Origin: Caulobacterales bacterium 32-69-10
GTDB lineage: Bacteria > Pseudomonadota > Alphaproteobacteria > Caulobacterales > Caulobacteraceae
Reading direction: 5' to 3'
Assembly (NCBI GenBank): GCA_002280485.1
Contig: NCED01000033.1
Coordinates: 1 to 41,492 of the forward strand
Length of the DNA stretch: 41,492 bases
The notes under the pieces are model-generated. The model searched no databases. It was given only the letters and a program-made list of their open reading frames with translations, and had not been told where the DNA came from. A program made the position numbers and the translations under genes. Positions 1-7,809 of the stretch are shown piece by piece. How positions within the stretch are numbered: position 1 is the first letter of the stretch; every line of letters starts with the position of its first letter.

Positions 1-16
1 CCTGATCGAGGTGGCC

Positions 17-715
17 ATGACCCATACTTCAGATAACGACCCAGCCATGGCCGGTGCTGGGCCAGACAACCCTGCCAAAGCGCCGCGAAGAGGCCTGCCA
101 ATCTCTCCAACGGTCGTTCGGATCGACGCGCCGGCAGCCAGCGACTCGCCACCGCCAGCACCTGCCCCGCTGACGCAAGGTCCAGCCTTTTTCGCGGGTC
201 GGGGTGCCGCCCTGGCCCGCGAGTGGAACTGTCCTCACGCCGCGGTCTCCGCAGCCATCACCCTCGTTAAATACGCAGCGGCGACGGAGGGCGAATACCC
301 GGTGCACGCGACCGCCATTGAACGGTGGCTCACCCGGGCACCGCCTGAGGACCTCAGCACAGCGCTAGCCGCTTTGTGTGCGGAAACCCAGGTCCTGCAT
401 TCCGACACCAAAGTGGCTCGAGGACTGTCGCCGGCCAGCCGTCAGGTTCTTATGGCGCATGGCATGATCACGGCCACCAAGGCCACCGACCGGCCGAAAA
501 GTCAGGTCAGGCTTCAGCTTGATTGTTTGATCGACCTCGCTGCTGCCCTCGGAATGAAGCGGCCATTCCCAGGAACCCGCGTCAAAGGCGCGGCGACCTT
601 GCCCATCCGGTTTGAAAGCCTCGTCCTGACGGTGCACGCCGCACTGTACGGGCCGAGCGCCCGTGCAGACCTTAATGGATTGGCTAAAGCGCTGAAGTCG
701 CTGCGAAGCCACTGA
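17..715 (+). CDS. Unknown island protein, 232 aa
   Basis: I do not recognise this protein. The first 50 or so residues are rich in proline and alanine and look disordered; the rest looks globular and mostly helical, without membrane segments or a signal peptide. I chose the ATG at 17 because a GAGG Shine-Dalgarno sequence lies about five bases upstream; an in-frame GTG at 11 is the alternative. It stands first in the visible part of the island, 129 bases before the AlpA-like regulator. Accessory island genes in this position often have no known family, so no function is proposed. Confidence 0.6.
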   Translation: MTHTSDNDPAMAGAGPDNPAKAPRRGLPISPTVVRIDAPAASDSPPPAPAPLTQGPAFFAGRGAALAREWNCPHAAVSAAITLVKYAAATEGEYPVHATAIERWLTRAPPEDLSTALAALCAETQVLHSDTKVARGLSPASRQVLMAHGMITATKATDRPKSQVRLQLDCLIDLAAALGMKRPFPGTRVKGAATLPIRFESLVLTVHAALYGPSARADLNGLAKALKSLRSH

Positions 716-844
716 CCCAGCGTTGGTCAAGGAGATCGCTACCGCGCTTGTGCCCTAAAAGCTCGGAGGTGCCCGCATGGCACCCCACGCTCCCTGCCGG
801 CACTGTGTGCAGGCCGCAATGTTGCGGCTTCAGGTGGTTTCTCA

Positions 845-1051
845 ATGATACACAACATACCGGACGAACTTGTCGCGCTTCCCGAAGTGCTTTCCACCAT
901 AAAAGTGAGCAAAAGTACTCTCTATAGACTTGTGAGGGCCGGCCAATTCCCTGCGGGAACTCGGATAACTGCTGGTCGGGTGCTGTGGAGGCGCGGTCAG
1001 CTCTCAAACTGGATCGATTCGCGATTTGCGAACTCGACCCATACTGTTTGA
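845..1051 (+). CDS. AlpA-like helix-turn-helix regulator
   Basis: A 68-residue protein with the plan of the AlpA/MerR-like excisionase family: a short lead-in, the helix-turn-helix section with VSKSTLYRLVRAGQFP (about residues 22-37), then a wing in which a tryptophan and arginines (VLWRRGQLSNWI) close the domain. Family members activate integrase genes or act as excision factors of P4-like prophages and islands. It lies 10 bases before the primase gene, so the two are probably co-transcribed, which supports a role in control of the island. Family assignment is confident; the exact target is not known. Confidence 0.8.
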   Translation: MIHNIPDELVALPEVLSTIKVSKSTLYRLVRAGQFPAGTRITAGRVLWRRGQLSNWIDSRFANSTHTV

Positions 1052-1060
1052 GGTTCAGAC

Positions 1061-2434
1061 ATGACAAACAGAACCGATAACCCTCAACATATCGCCTTCC
1101 AGTGGAAGCAGGCCGGTGGACTTGTCGTGCCTATTCATCGGGAATTGGGTCGCAAGCCCTGGAACGAAGACGCCCCCGAATACGACCCGGAAGACTTCGT
1201 AGGCGGATGGACGAACGTTGGCGTGAAGTGTGGGCTGGCGCCCCTATCGCTCGCGGACGTTGACCTGGACTGGATTGAAGCCCGTGAGGCCGCGAACGCC
1301 TTCCTTCCCAAGACCCAGGCGGTAGCGGGGCGATCAAGCTCGGCCGGCTCACACTGGCTTTATCGGTCTCCAGGCGCACGCTACGTCAAATTCGCGCTCC
1401 CGAGCGTGATGAAAGACCATCCCCTGGTTAGGGAACGTCCCCACGCCCTTTGCATCGCAGAGATTTTGGGGGCTGGCCGGCTCGCCAACGCTCCAGGAGG
1501 CCGCCACCACTCGGGCGAGCGCTATGAATGGCAAGCCGATGTCGAGTTTCCCGAAATCGCGGAGGTGCATTTCGATGACTTAACGCGAGCGGTAGCCCAC
1601 CTGTACCTCGCCGGAGCCCTGCTTGAGCTGGGTTTCGATGCCGAACGCGGGGACGAGTTTGCGCTAGCGCTCGCCCAAGCGGATGGCGATGAGGAGGCGG
1701 TAAAGCGTCCAAAATGCAAGGCGGCGGACCGACGACGTGAGGCTGGCGAGCCCGTTGCCGGACTTGCGGGACTGTGCACCGTCGTCGGCTGGCCTGACGA
1801 GATGGCTAGGGTCATCCGAAAGTGGTTCGGTGTGGCTGCATCCACGGCGGTCCCAGACGACAAAATCGTCGCCGGACTCAACGAGCGGTACGCGGTGGTC
1901 TCTTTAACCGCGGGAGCCACCATCATGAGGCGGGCGGAAGTGACGAGCCGCTTCGGCGTCAAGATGACGGCTTGGCAGTTCCGATCCGAATCCAACCTCC
2001 GCCTCGAAACCAAGCCTGAGGCTAACATTCCAGCTAGGGGAAAGCGGGTCCAACATTCGGATATCTGGCTGCAGTCAGCTGACCGCCGCTATTGCCCGAA
2101 CGGCTTCAGTTTCGCCGTTGGTGAGCCGCCAATTGGCACACTAAATCTCTTCAGCGGCTTTGGTGTTGAGCCTGTTGAAGGTGACTGGACGCTCATCCGC
2201 CGGCACATTGAGGAGGTCATCGCCAACGGCGATCCTGCGATGGCGGACTACATAATAAAGTGGTGCGGATGGGCGGTTCAAAACCCTGAGCGTCCCGCTG
2301 AAGTTGGGTCTCGTTATGATCGGCGGCCGGGGCACGGGGAAGAGCATCCTCGGCAACCTGCTGGTCGACATGGCGGGCAGCCATGGCCTAGCCCTCGTTG
2401 GGACAAGCGCCCTGTCGACCAGGTTCAACGGTGA
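1061..2434 (+). CDS. Primase-polymerase/helicase, N-terminal part (frameshifted)
   Basis: The N-terminal 200 residues match the bifunctional primase/polymerase (Prim-Pol) domain of plasmid and P4-type replication proteins, with the acidic metal-binding motif DVDLD near residue 69 and SSAGSHWLYRSP further on. The middle part leads into the DUF5906/P4 helicase region (DYIIKWCGWAVQNPE). At GGG 2306-2308 the frame is lost: reading one base further on continues the family sequence in the next reading frame (GGRGTGKS Walker A). In its own frame translation ends at 2434 with about 42 meaningless residues. The start has GAGG nine bases upstream. The whole gene would make about 705 residues. Confidence 0.75.
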   Translation: MTNRTDNPQHIAFQWKQAGGLVVPIHRELGRKPWNEDAPEYDPEDFVGGWTNVGVKCGLAPLSLADVDLDWIEAREAANAFLPKTQAVAGRSSSAGSHWLYRSPGARYVKFALPSVMKDHPLVRERPHALCIAEILGAGRLANAPGGRHHSGERYEWQADVEFPEIAEVHFDDLTRAVAHLYLAGALLELGFDAERGDEFALALAQADGDEEAVKRPKCKAADRRREAGEPVAGLAGLCTVVGWPDEMARVIRKWFGVAASTAVPDDKIVAGLNERYAVVSLTAGATIMRRAEVTSRFGVKMTAWQFRSESNLRLETKPEANIPARGKRVQHSDIWLQSADRRYCPNGFSFAVGEPPIGTLNLFSGFGVEPVEGDWTLIRRHIEEVIANGDPAMADYIIKWCGWAVQNPERPAEVGSRYDRRPGHGEEHPRQPAGRHGGQPWPSPRWDKRPVDQVQR

Positions 2435-3176
2435 CTTGTTGAACAAGTGGATGTTGTTCGTCGATGAGGCCTACGCCGCTCGGGACTCGCACGAGGAGGC
2501 GGTGCTCAAGGCGACGATTACCGAGCCGAAGCTTCAATTCGAAGAGAAGGGCCAACCTAGGTTTTCGGCGGAGAACCGCATTCACCTCATATGCGCAACC
2601 AACGAAGCTCGCGCGATCGTGGCTGGAGCGCGAGAACGTCGCTACGCGGTGACCTACGTGGCGGATACGGTGCAGCAGTCGAACAGCTACTTTTCGGCGT
2701 TGATGGGGCAGATCAACGGCGGGGGCGCGGGAGCTTTTCTCCACCACCTCCTTGCGATGGATTTGACGGGATTCCATCCCCGAACAGGCATTCCCCAAAA
2801 CCAAGCTCTCGCCGATCAGCAGGCGCTTAGCTTGAAGCCTGCTGAGCAAATCCTGCAGATCATGGTCGAAGAACGCGTCCTACCCGGCTGGAAGTGCGGT
2901 CCCGACGGAGAGGCGAATTGGGCGGCCGTTCAGGCGATAAGAGCGTTTGGGAGAGAACGCGACATCGTCGCTTCCGAAAGGGACATAGGCAACCTGCTGA
3001 AGGGCCTGCCGAAGAGCATCAATCTGAAGTGGGGATCTACCGGCAAACCCAAGCGCGCAACTGGCTATCGCTTTGAATCTCCCTTAGCGACTGCGCGTCG
3101 GTTTTTTCCGGGTCTAACCCCGGAAGTTACAGAGGCCGACGAGTGGACTTACGAAGCCGAACTTAGCGCAATCTAA
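2304..3176 (+). CDS. Primase-polymerase/helicase, C-terminal helicase part
   Basis: This frame continues the gene begun at 1061. It opens with the Walker A motif GGRGTGKS and the Walker B-like stretch KWMLFVDEAY about 50 residues later, followed by FSAENRIHLICATNEARAI, typical of the superfamily 3 helicases fused to plasmid and phage primases (DUF5906). A TTG at 2304 could be used for initiation but has no clear ribosome-binding site, so the fragment is more likely the 3' half of one broken gene. If the extra G at 2306-2308 is a sequencing error, the full protein is intact. Role: unwinding DNA at the island origin. Confidence 0.75.
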   Translation: MGLVMIGGRGTGKSILGNLLVDMAGSHGLALVGTSALSTRFNGDLLNKWMLFVDEAYAARDSHEEAVLKATITEPKLQFEEKGQPRFSAENRIHLICATNEARAIVAGARERRYAVTYVADTVQQSNSYFSALMGQINGGGAGAFLHHLLAMDLTGFHPRTGIPQNQALADQQALSLKPAEQILQIMVEERVLPGWKCGPDGEANWAAVQAIRAFGRERDIVASERDIGNLLKGLPKSINLKWGSTGKPKRATGYRFESPLATARRFFPGLTPEVTEADEWTYEAELSAI

Positions 3177-3487
3177 CGATGCGGTCGGCGAGGCAAACGC
3201 GGCGCCGACCGCCCTTCCTCAGGGCGCTAGATTTAACCGCTTTCACGTCCCTACGAATGCGGCTCAGTACGTTTCACCGGCCCCGTTATCGTCCGTTACG
3301 GCGCAAGGTTGCGGGGTTGCAAGCTGCACGCCTACCACGGCACTGTGCGCCGGCTGAGGTGCCGAACGGTGTGGGCCCGCCCCAGGGAAATCAGGCGTCT
3401 GTTACCCCCAGCGTTACCCCAGGTTTCCAGCCAGCAAGGCGGCTCCAGTCAAACTGGAGCTAACTTACTGCATAAACTGGAGAAAAT
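3177..3487. other. Noncoding island border before tRNA-Gly
   Basis: I see no convincing gene in these 311 bases; the open frames here have arginine-rich, low-complexity translations without any family resemblance. The last 50 bases carry an inverted and a direct repeat (listed separately) next to the tRNA. The most likely role is the attachment region of the island. Confidence 0.5.
3442..3482. repeat. Dyad and direct repeat beside the att site
   Basis: GCTCCAGT (3442-3449) and ACTGGAGC (3453-3460) form a perfect 8-base inverted repeat with a 3-base spacer. AAACTGGAG then occurs at 3451-3459 and again at 3474-3482, six bases before the tRNA end. Such repeats resemble arm-type integrase or excisionase sites; a hairpin terminator is less likely because no T-run follows. 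Confidence 0.5.
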
Positions 3488-3562
3488 TGGAGCGGGCGAA
3501 GAGATTCGAACTCTCGACCCCAACCTTGGCAAGGTTGTGCTCTACCACTGAGCTACGCCCGC
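3488..3562 (-). tRNA. tRNA-Gly (anticodon GCC)
   Basis: Read on the minus strand, the 7-base acceptor stem GCGGGCG/CGCCCGC closes a normal cloverleaf with D arm GCTC..GAGC, anticodon loop TTGCCAA (anticodon GCC), and T arm with TTCGAAT. The CCA end is encoded. The 3' end borders the island, so the tail of this tRNA gene is probably its attachment core, restored by the element on integration. Confidence 0.95.
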
Positions 3563-3660
3563 TCGGCGTCTTCACGGAAGGGCTTGAGGCCGCTTCCGCC
3601 GGAAGAGGAGCGGCTTATTGCAGACGGCCTCGGCCTTGGCAAGGGGCTGGGCGGGGGGCG

Positions 3661-4407
3661 TTAAAGGCTCAGCCGCACGCCCTTGAGCCGGCGCTTGTTG
3701 ATGTGGTCCTTCGGGGCCTCGCCCGGGGCCTCGGGCGGGATTTCGCCCTTGAAATAGAACCGCTGCCAGGCCTCCCGCACAGCCTCGGGGTCCGACTTGG
3801 CGAGGCGGTTGTTGAAGTCGGTGCGCTCGCGCATCCACACCTCGTACTGGTCGCGCAGGCCGTGGTTGTGCAGCAGGTTGCGCTGAACCGGCTGAACCTG
3901 CTCCATCTGCCGGTGCGGCACCAGGCTGATGAAGCAGAACGGCTCGCCCTTCTCGAACCGCACCTTGCCCGGCCGGGTCATGATCCAGTTCATCGTGAAG
4001 GGGAATGGCAGCCAGTCGGTCTCCACCACGCCGGTAAGGGGATAGACTCCATCCTTGGGAAAGTTGGGCGGCCCGCCGGCCGACATGTCCCAGCCGGGGG
4101 CGGTGCGGAACAGATAGCCGGTGTGGAAGGTGATCACCCCGTGGCTGAAGTGGGACGAGGCGAACTCGTGGAAATCGGGATGCGGACGGTCGGGCCGCAG
4201 CGTGAGGTCGGCGGTCGATTTGCCGCCGTTCCACTCGGCGGTGAAGGACATCGGGCACAGCAGCTCCCAGCCCGTGGTGTTGGCCATGGTCAGCGGCAGG
4301 CAGCGATAGGGGTGACGGGCGGCGAAATGGTCCATCCACGCCCGCTCCGGCCGGCCGGGCACGATCTCGGGCGGGCGGGAGGTGATGGCGAAACACTCGA
4401 GTTCCAT
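3661..4407 (-). CDS. DUF6065-like conserved protein
   Basis: A 248-residue soluble protein beginning MELECFAITSRPPE. The frame stays open 53 codons upstream, but that part is arginine/proline-rich and overlaps the divergent gene, so the internal ATG at 4407 is the better start. Features seen: aromatic-rich core (WMDHF, WELLCPMSFTAEWNGG, FASSHFSHGVITFHTGYLFRT), then PFTMNWIMTRPG and FCFISLVPHRQME. This fits the DUF6065 family as I remember it, whose function is unknown; members are often found in alphaproteobacteria, some near oxygenase-type genes. It has no signal peptide and is divergent from the N-formylglutamate amidohydrolase. Confidence 0.7.
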   Translation of the reverse strand: MELECFAITSRPPEIVPGRPERAWMDHFAARHPYRCLPLTMANTTGWELLCPMSFTAEWNGGKSTADLTLRPDRPHPDFHEFASSHFSHGVITFHTGYLFRTAPGWDMSAGGPPNFPKDGVYPLTGVVETDWLPFPFTMNWIMTRPGKVRFEKGEPFCFISLVPHRQMEQVQPVQRNLLHNHGLRDQYEVWMRERTDFNNRLAKSDPEAVREAWQRFYFKGEIPPEAPGEAPKDHINKRRLKGVRLSL

Positions 4408-4564
4408 GGGGCGCGCGACCTTCGGGTCCTGGGGCGTCCTTGCGGGCGCAAGCGGGGGCGCAGGCGCGCCGTGTCGTCCAAGTGGTAGCCGTCGCCCCCC
4501 TGCTCCGTCGAGTCCCGGCGCCTGCGACGTTGACCGCGAGCGCGGGCAGGCAAATATACGGCTC

Positions 4565-5464
4565 ATGAGCGTGCGAGAGGTTCTCGACTGGCCTGAAGGG
4601 CAGCCGCCCCCGTCCGGGTCCGCCGAACCGGCGTTCGAGGTGCGCCGGCCGGCGGGGCCGCCGACGCCGTTCGTCTTCGCCTCGCCCCACTCCGGCCGGC
4701 TCTACCCGACCGACATGAAGCCGGCCCTGGACGAGGCGGCGATCCGCCGCTCGGAAGACGCCTTCGTCGACGCCCTGGCGTCCGCGGGGCCCCGCTATGG
4801 GGCGCCGCTGATCGTGGCCCGCTACGCCCGGGCCTATATCGACGTGAACCGTGAGGCCTACGAGCTCGACCAGGCCATGTTCGAGGACGAACTGCCGGCC
4901 TTCGCCCAGGGCCGAAGCCCGCGGGTGGCGGCCGGGCTGGGCTCCATCGCCCGGGTGGTGGCCGAGGGCCAGGAGATCTACGCCCGCAAGCTGACCTTCG
5001 CCGAGGCGTCCCGGCGCATCGACACGGTGCACACGCCCTATCACGCCGCGCTCGCCGGGCTGCTGGACGAGGCCAAGGCCGCGCACGGCTACGCCATACT
5101 GATCGACTGGCACTCCATGCCGGCGGCCGCGGCTGCGGCCGGGGCCCGGGGCCGCGGCTGCGACTTCGTGCTGGGCGACCGCTTCGGCGCGGCCTGCTCG
5201 GGGGCGGTGGCCGGGGTGGTGGAGCGCGAGCTGGAGGCCATGGGCTATGCGACCGCGCGCAATGCGCCCTATGCGGGGGGCCACACCACCGAGTTCTACG
5301 GCCGCCCGGCGCAAGGCGTTCACGCCCTGCAGATCGAGATCAACCGCGCCCTCTATCTCAACGAGCGCACCTTGAAGCGCCACGGCGGTTTTGACCGGCT
5401 GGCCCGCGACCTCGAGCGGCTGGTGCAGACCCTGACCGCGGCCGACTGGAGCAAGCTGGCCTAA
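4565..5464 (+). CDS. N-formylglutamate amidohydrolase
   Basis: The 299-residue product matches the N-formylglutamate amidohydrolase (FGase) family, zinc enzymes that split N-formyl-L-glutamate into formate and glutamate, the last step of one histidine degradation route (HutG type). Seen motifs: ASPHSGRLYP (residues 39-48), RSEDAFVD, YIDVNREAYELD, IDWHSMP (metal ligands), and GGHTTEFYGRP followed by LQIEINRALY. I took the ATG at 4565 (MSVREVLDWP); an upstream extension reads as low-complexity sequence overlapping the divergent gene. No hut genes are nearby, so use in general N-formyl-amino-acid recycling is equally possible. Confidence 0.88.
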   Translation: MSVREVLDWPEGQPPPSGSAEPAFEVRRPAGPPTPFVFASPHSGRLYPTDMKPALDEAAIRRSEDAFVDALASAGPRYGAPLIVARYARAYIDVNREAYELDQAMFEDELPAFAQGRSPRVAAGLGSIARVVAEGQEIYARKLTFAEASRRIDTVHTPYHAALAGLLDEAKAAHGYAILIDWHSMPAAAAAAGARGRGCDFVLGDRFGAACSGAVAGVVERELEAMGYATARNAPYAGGHTTEFYGRPAQGVHALQIEINRALYLNERTLKRHGGFDRLARDLERLVQTLTAADWSKLA

Positions 5465-5533
5465 GGCGTGCGCGCGGGCTTGCGTACGGGGCCGCGCCCA
5501 ATTAGGTGTGCGCGCTCGCTCGGATACGACCTT

Positions 5534-5623
<90 letters not shown>

Positions 5624-5636
5624 ATCTCAGGTCCTG

Positions 5637-6053
5637 ATGGCCGCCGAGCTTTTCGTCGCAACACTGATGGTCGTGCTGACCGTGGTCGTCCACGCCGCGG
5701 GGCTGTCCAGCCTGCAGCGCCGGCTGGAGGGCCGAATCGAGGCCGAGCGACGCTCCACCCTAAGACGGCTGGCGCTGACCGTGCTCCTGGCCCTTTGCCT
5801 GTTCGCCCTGCACGGGTTCGAGATCTGGCTCTACGCCGGCGTCTATCAGGGGGTCGGGGCGGTCCCCGATCTGCGCCAGGCGGCCTATCTGTCGGCCAGC
5901 GCCTATGGCGCCATCGGCTTCAGCGACGCCGACGTGGCCGAGCCGTGGCGGCTGCTCGCGGCCATCGAAGGGATCAACGGCATCCTGCTGCTGGGCTGGA
6001 CCACCGCCTTATTCGTCACCCTGATGAACCGGCTGCACGGTCCGCGAGCATAG
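5637..6053 (+). CDS. Two-helix pore-domain (ion channel-like) protein
   Basis: A 138-residue membrane protein: helix 1 near residues 4-23, a charged cytoplasmic stretch with QRRLEGRIEAERRST, helix 2 near 36-56, a re-entrant pore-like loop (YLSASAYGAIGFSDA) and a last helix. This order resembles the Ion_trans_2 potassium channel fold, but the selectivity filter TxGYGD reads AIGFSD, so classic potassium selectivity is doubtful. The frame is open upstream through the tRNA-Ser gene; the ATG at 5637 just after the tRNA is the sensible start. Family assignment is by topology and loop only. Confidence 0.65.
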   Translation: MAAELFVATLMVVLTVVVHAAGLSSLQRRLEGRIEAERRSTLRRLALTVLLALCLFALHGFEIWLYAGVYQGVGAVPDLRQAAYLSASAYGAIGFSDADVAEPWRLLAAIEGINGILLLGWTTALFVTLMNRLHGPRA

Positions 6054-6076
6054 TTCGCGCGGCCGGAACCAAGAAA

Positions 6077-6103
6077 GCCCCGGACCTTTGGCGGGTCCGG
6101 GGC
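6077..6103 (-). terminator. Intrinsic terminator of the DEAD-box helicase gene
   Basis: GCCCCGGACC (6077-6086) and GGTCCGGGGC (6094-6103) form a perfect 10-base stem with a 7-base loop. On the minus strand it is followed by TTTCTT, so it fits rho-independent termination 25 bases after the helicase stop. On the plus strand no T-run follows, although it may also slow transcription of the pore-domain gene. Confidence 0.85.
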
Positions 6104-6127
6104 CTGGGTTCGTCTAGACTAAGCGCT

Positions 6128-7579
6128 TTAGCCCTCGAGGGGCGGACGCCACGGGGTGGTCGAGGCGATCGAGCGCGGGCCGGCGCTGGCCTGGGCCTGG
6201 CCTTGGCCGCCTTGGCCGCCCTGGCCTTGGCCGCGGGCGCGCTGGTCGGGACGGCCGCGGCCGCCGCCGCCGCGATGGGGCTGACCGCCGCCGGGCGCCT
6301 TGTTGCGGCCTTCGCCGCCGCCGCCGCCGCCGCCGCGACCGGCGTTACGGCCGCGGCCGCCGCCGTTGCCGGCGCCGCCCGCGCTGCGGACCGGCTTGGG
6401 CTCGGCGGCCTCCTGGGCGGCCCTGGCCTTGGCCATCACGGCCAGGCCCGGATCGCGCCTGCGGTCTTCGGCCGGAATGGTCTGGCGGGTGGTCTTCTGG
6501 ATGTCGCGCAGCAGGGCCCGCTCGTCGTCGGCGCACAGGCTGACGGCGTGTCCGGTCGCCCCGGCGCGCGCGGTGCGTCCGATGCGGTGGACGTAGCTCT
6601 CGGGCACGAAGGGCAACTCGTAGTTCACCACGTGGCTGACCGCGTCGATGTCGATCCCCCGCGCGGCGATGTCGGTGGCGACCAGGGCGCGGACATTGCC
6701 GGCCTTGAAGCCGGCCAGGGCCTTCTCGCGCTGGGGCTGGCTCTTGTCGCCGTGGATCGAAGCGGCGGGGATGCCGGCCGCTTCGAGGGACTTGGCCACC
6801 TTGTCGGCGCCGCGCTTGGTGCGGGTGAAGACGATGGCGCGCGCCCACGACGGGTCGGCGAACAGCTCGGCCAGAAGCTCGCGCTTGCGCTCGGCTTCGA
6901 CGAAGACGACGCGCTGCTCGACGCGCTCGACGGTGGTGGCGGCGGGCGCCACCGAGACCTGCACCGGGTTGGTCAGCAGGTCGCCGGCCAGCTTGCCGAT
7001 CTCGGTCGGCATGGTGGCCGAGAAGAACAGGTTCTGGCGCTGCTTGGGCAGGTTGGAGACGATGCGGCGGATCGGCTGCAGGAAGCCGAGGTCGAGCATC
7101 TGGTCGGCCTCGTCGAGGACGAAGATCTCGGTCTCGCCCAGGCGGGCGTGCTTTTCGGCGATGTGGTCGATCAGGCGGCCGGGCGTGGCGACGAGGATGT
7201 CGATGCCGCCCTGCAGGGCCTTGATCTGGGCGCCGTACTTGGCGCCGCCGAAGATGACGGCGACGGTCACGCCCATGTGCTTGCCGTAGGTGCGGAAGCT
7301 CTCGGCGATCTGGGTGGCCAGCTCGCGGGTCGGCGACAGCACCAGGACGCGGCAGCCGCCTCGGGGAGCGGGCTTACGGGTCTCGGCGAGACGGTGCAGG
7401 ATCGGCAGGGCGAAGGCGGCGGTCTTGCCGGTGCCGGTCTGGGCGATGCCCAGCAGGTCACGGCCGGCCATGACCGAGGGTATGGCCTGGGCCTGGATCG
7501 GGGTGGGGGTGGTGTAGCCTTCGGTGGCCAGCGCCTTGAGAAGGGGCGCGGCGAGGCCAAGGTCGGTGAATTGAGTCAC
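6128..7579 (-). CDS. DEAD-box RNA helicase (RhlE-like)
   Basis: An ATP-dependent RNA helicase of 483 residues. Seen in order: Q motif GYTTPTPIQAQAIP (21-34), Walker A AQTGTGKT (46-53), PTREL (83-87), TPGR (132-135), DEAD (156-159), SAT (187-189), ARGID in motif V (306-310) and HRIGRTAR (331-338). The tail from about 400 is a glycine/arginine-rich RGG-like region, usual in RhlE/DeaD proteins that remodel rRNA and mRNA in the cold or with the degradosome. Translation starts at a GTG without a strong Shine-Dalgarno sequence. It is transcribed alone; a structured element lies 120 bases upstream and a strong terminator follows. Confidence 0.92.
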   Translation of the reverse strand: MTQFTDLGLAAPLLKALATEGYTTPTPIQAQAIPSVMAGRDLLGIAQTGTGKTAAFALPILHRLAETRKPAPRGGCRVLVLSPTRELATQIAESFRTYGKHMGVTVAVIFGGAKYGAQIKALQGGIDILVATPGRLIDHIAEKHARLGETEIFVLDEADQMLDLGFLQPIRRIVSNLPKQRQNLFFSATMPTEIGKLAGDLLTNPVQVSVAPAATTVERVEQRVVFVEAERKRELLAELFADPSWARAIVFTRTKRGADKVAKSLEAAGIPAASIHGDKSQPQREKALAGFKAGNVRALVATDIAARGIDIDAVSHVVNYELPFVPESYVHRIGRTARAGATGHAVSLCADDERALLRDIQKTTRQTIPAEDRRRDPGLAVMAKARAAQEAAEPKPVRSAGGAGNGGGRGRNAGRGGGGGGGEGRNKAPGGGQPHRGGGGRGRPDQRARGQGQGGQGGQGQAQASAGPRSIASTTPWRPPLEG

Positions 7580-7698
7580 TTAGGGCAGCTTTCACGATGC
7601 GCGAAGGCGTCCGCTGTCGGCCATGCCGACGCGAACGGGATCGCGGGTCTTTTGGGGAGCGCCCCCGCGCAGCCTGGGCGATCAATGGATAGTATAAG

Positions 7699-7747
7699 GG
7701 CGCTCGACAGGCGGGATGCGCTTGCATCCCCTCGCGGCTGGAGCGCC
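7699..7747 (-). other. Nested hairpin in helicase upstream region
   Basis: Two stems are nested: outer GGCGCTC (7699-7705) with GAGCGCC (7741-7747), inner GGGATGC (7713-7719) with GCATCCC (7724-7730) around a GCTT loop. It lies between the glycosyltransferase stop (7810) and the helicase start (7579), both on the minus strand. On that strand a TATACT -10-like hexamer follows at 7696-7691. It may end glycosyltransferase transcription or belong to the helicase promoter/leader region; no T-run follows, so a plain intrinsic terminator is unlikely. Confidence 0.4.
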
Positions 7748-7809
7748 GATATCGCACTGCAACAAGAGTGCTGGGGCTGCAGATGGGCGCATTTGTCCGC
7801 AAAGTCAAC

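Larger units (their letters stand above)
1..3487. mobile_element. Integrated island end (P4-type), inserted at tRNA-Gly
   Basis: The stretch before the tRNA-Gly gene differs from the rest of the window: it is visibly less GC-rich, all its genes point the same way, and it carries an AlpA-like small regulator followed by a primase-polymerase/helicase of the phage P4 type, a pair typical of satellite phages and integrative elements. It ends exactly at the 3' CCA end of the tRNA gene, the usual attachment site of tyrosine-recombinase elements. The integrase and the other end lie outside the window, so size and type are inferred. The split primase suggests that the element may no longer replicate. 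Confidence 0.65.

Noticed and set aside
3179..3463. 94-codon frame at the island border
   Set aside because: Arginine/proline-rich translation without a family, no ribosome-binding site, and it overlaps the attachment-region repeats.
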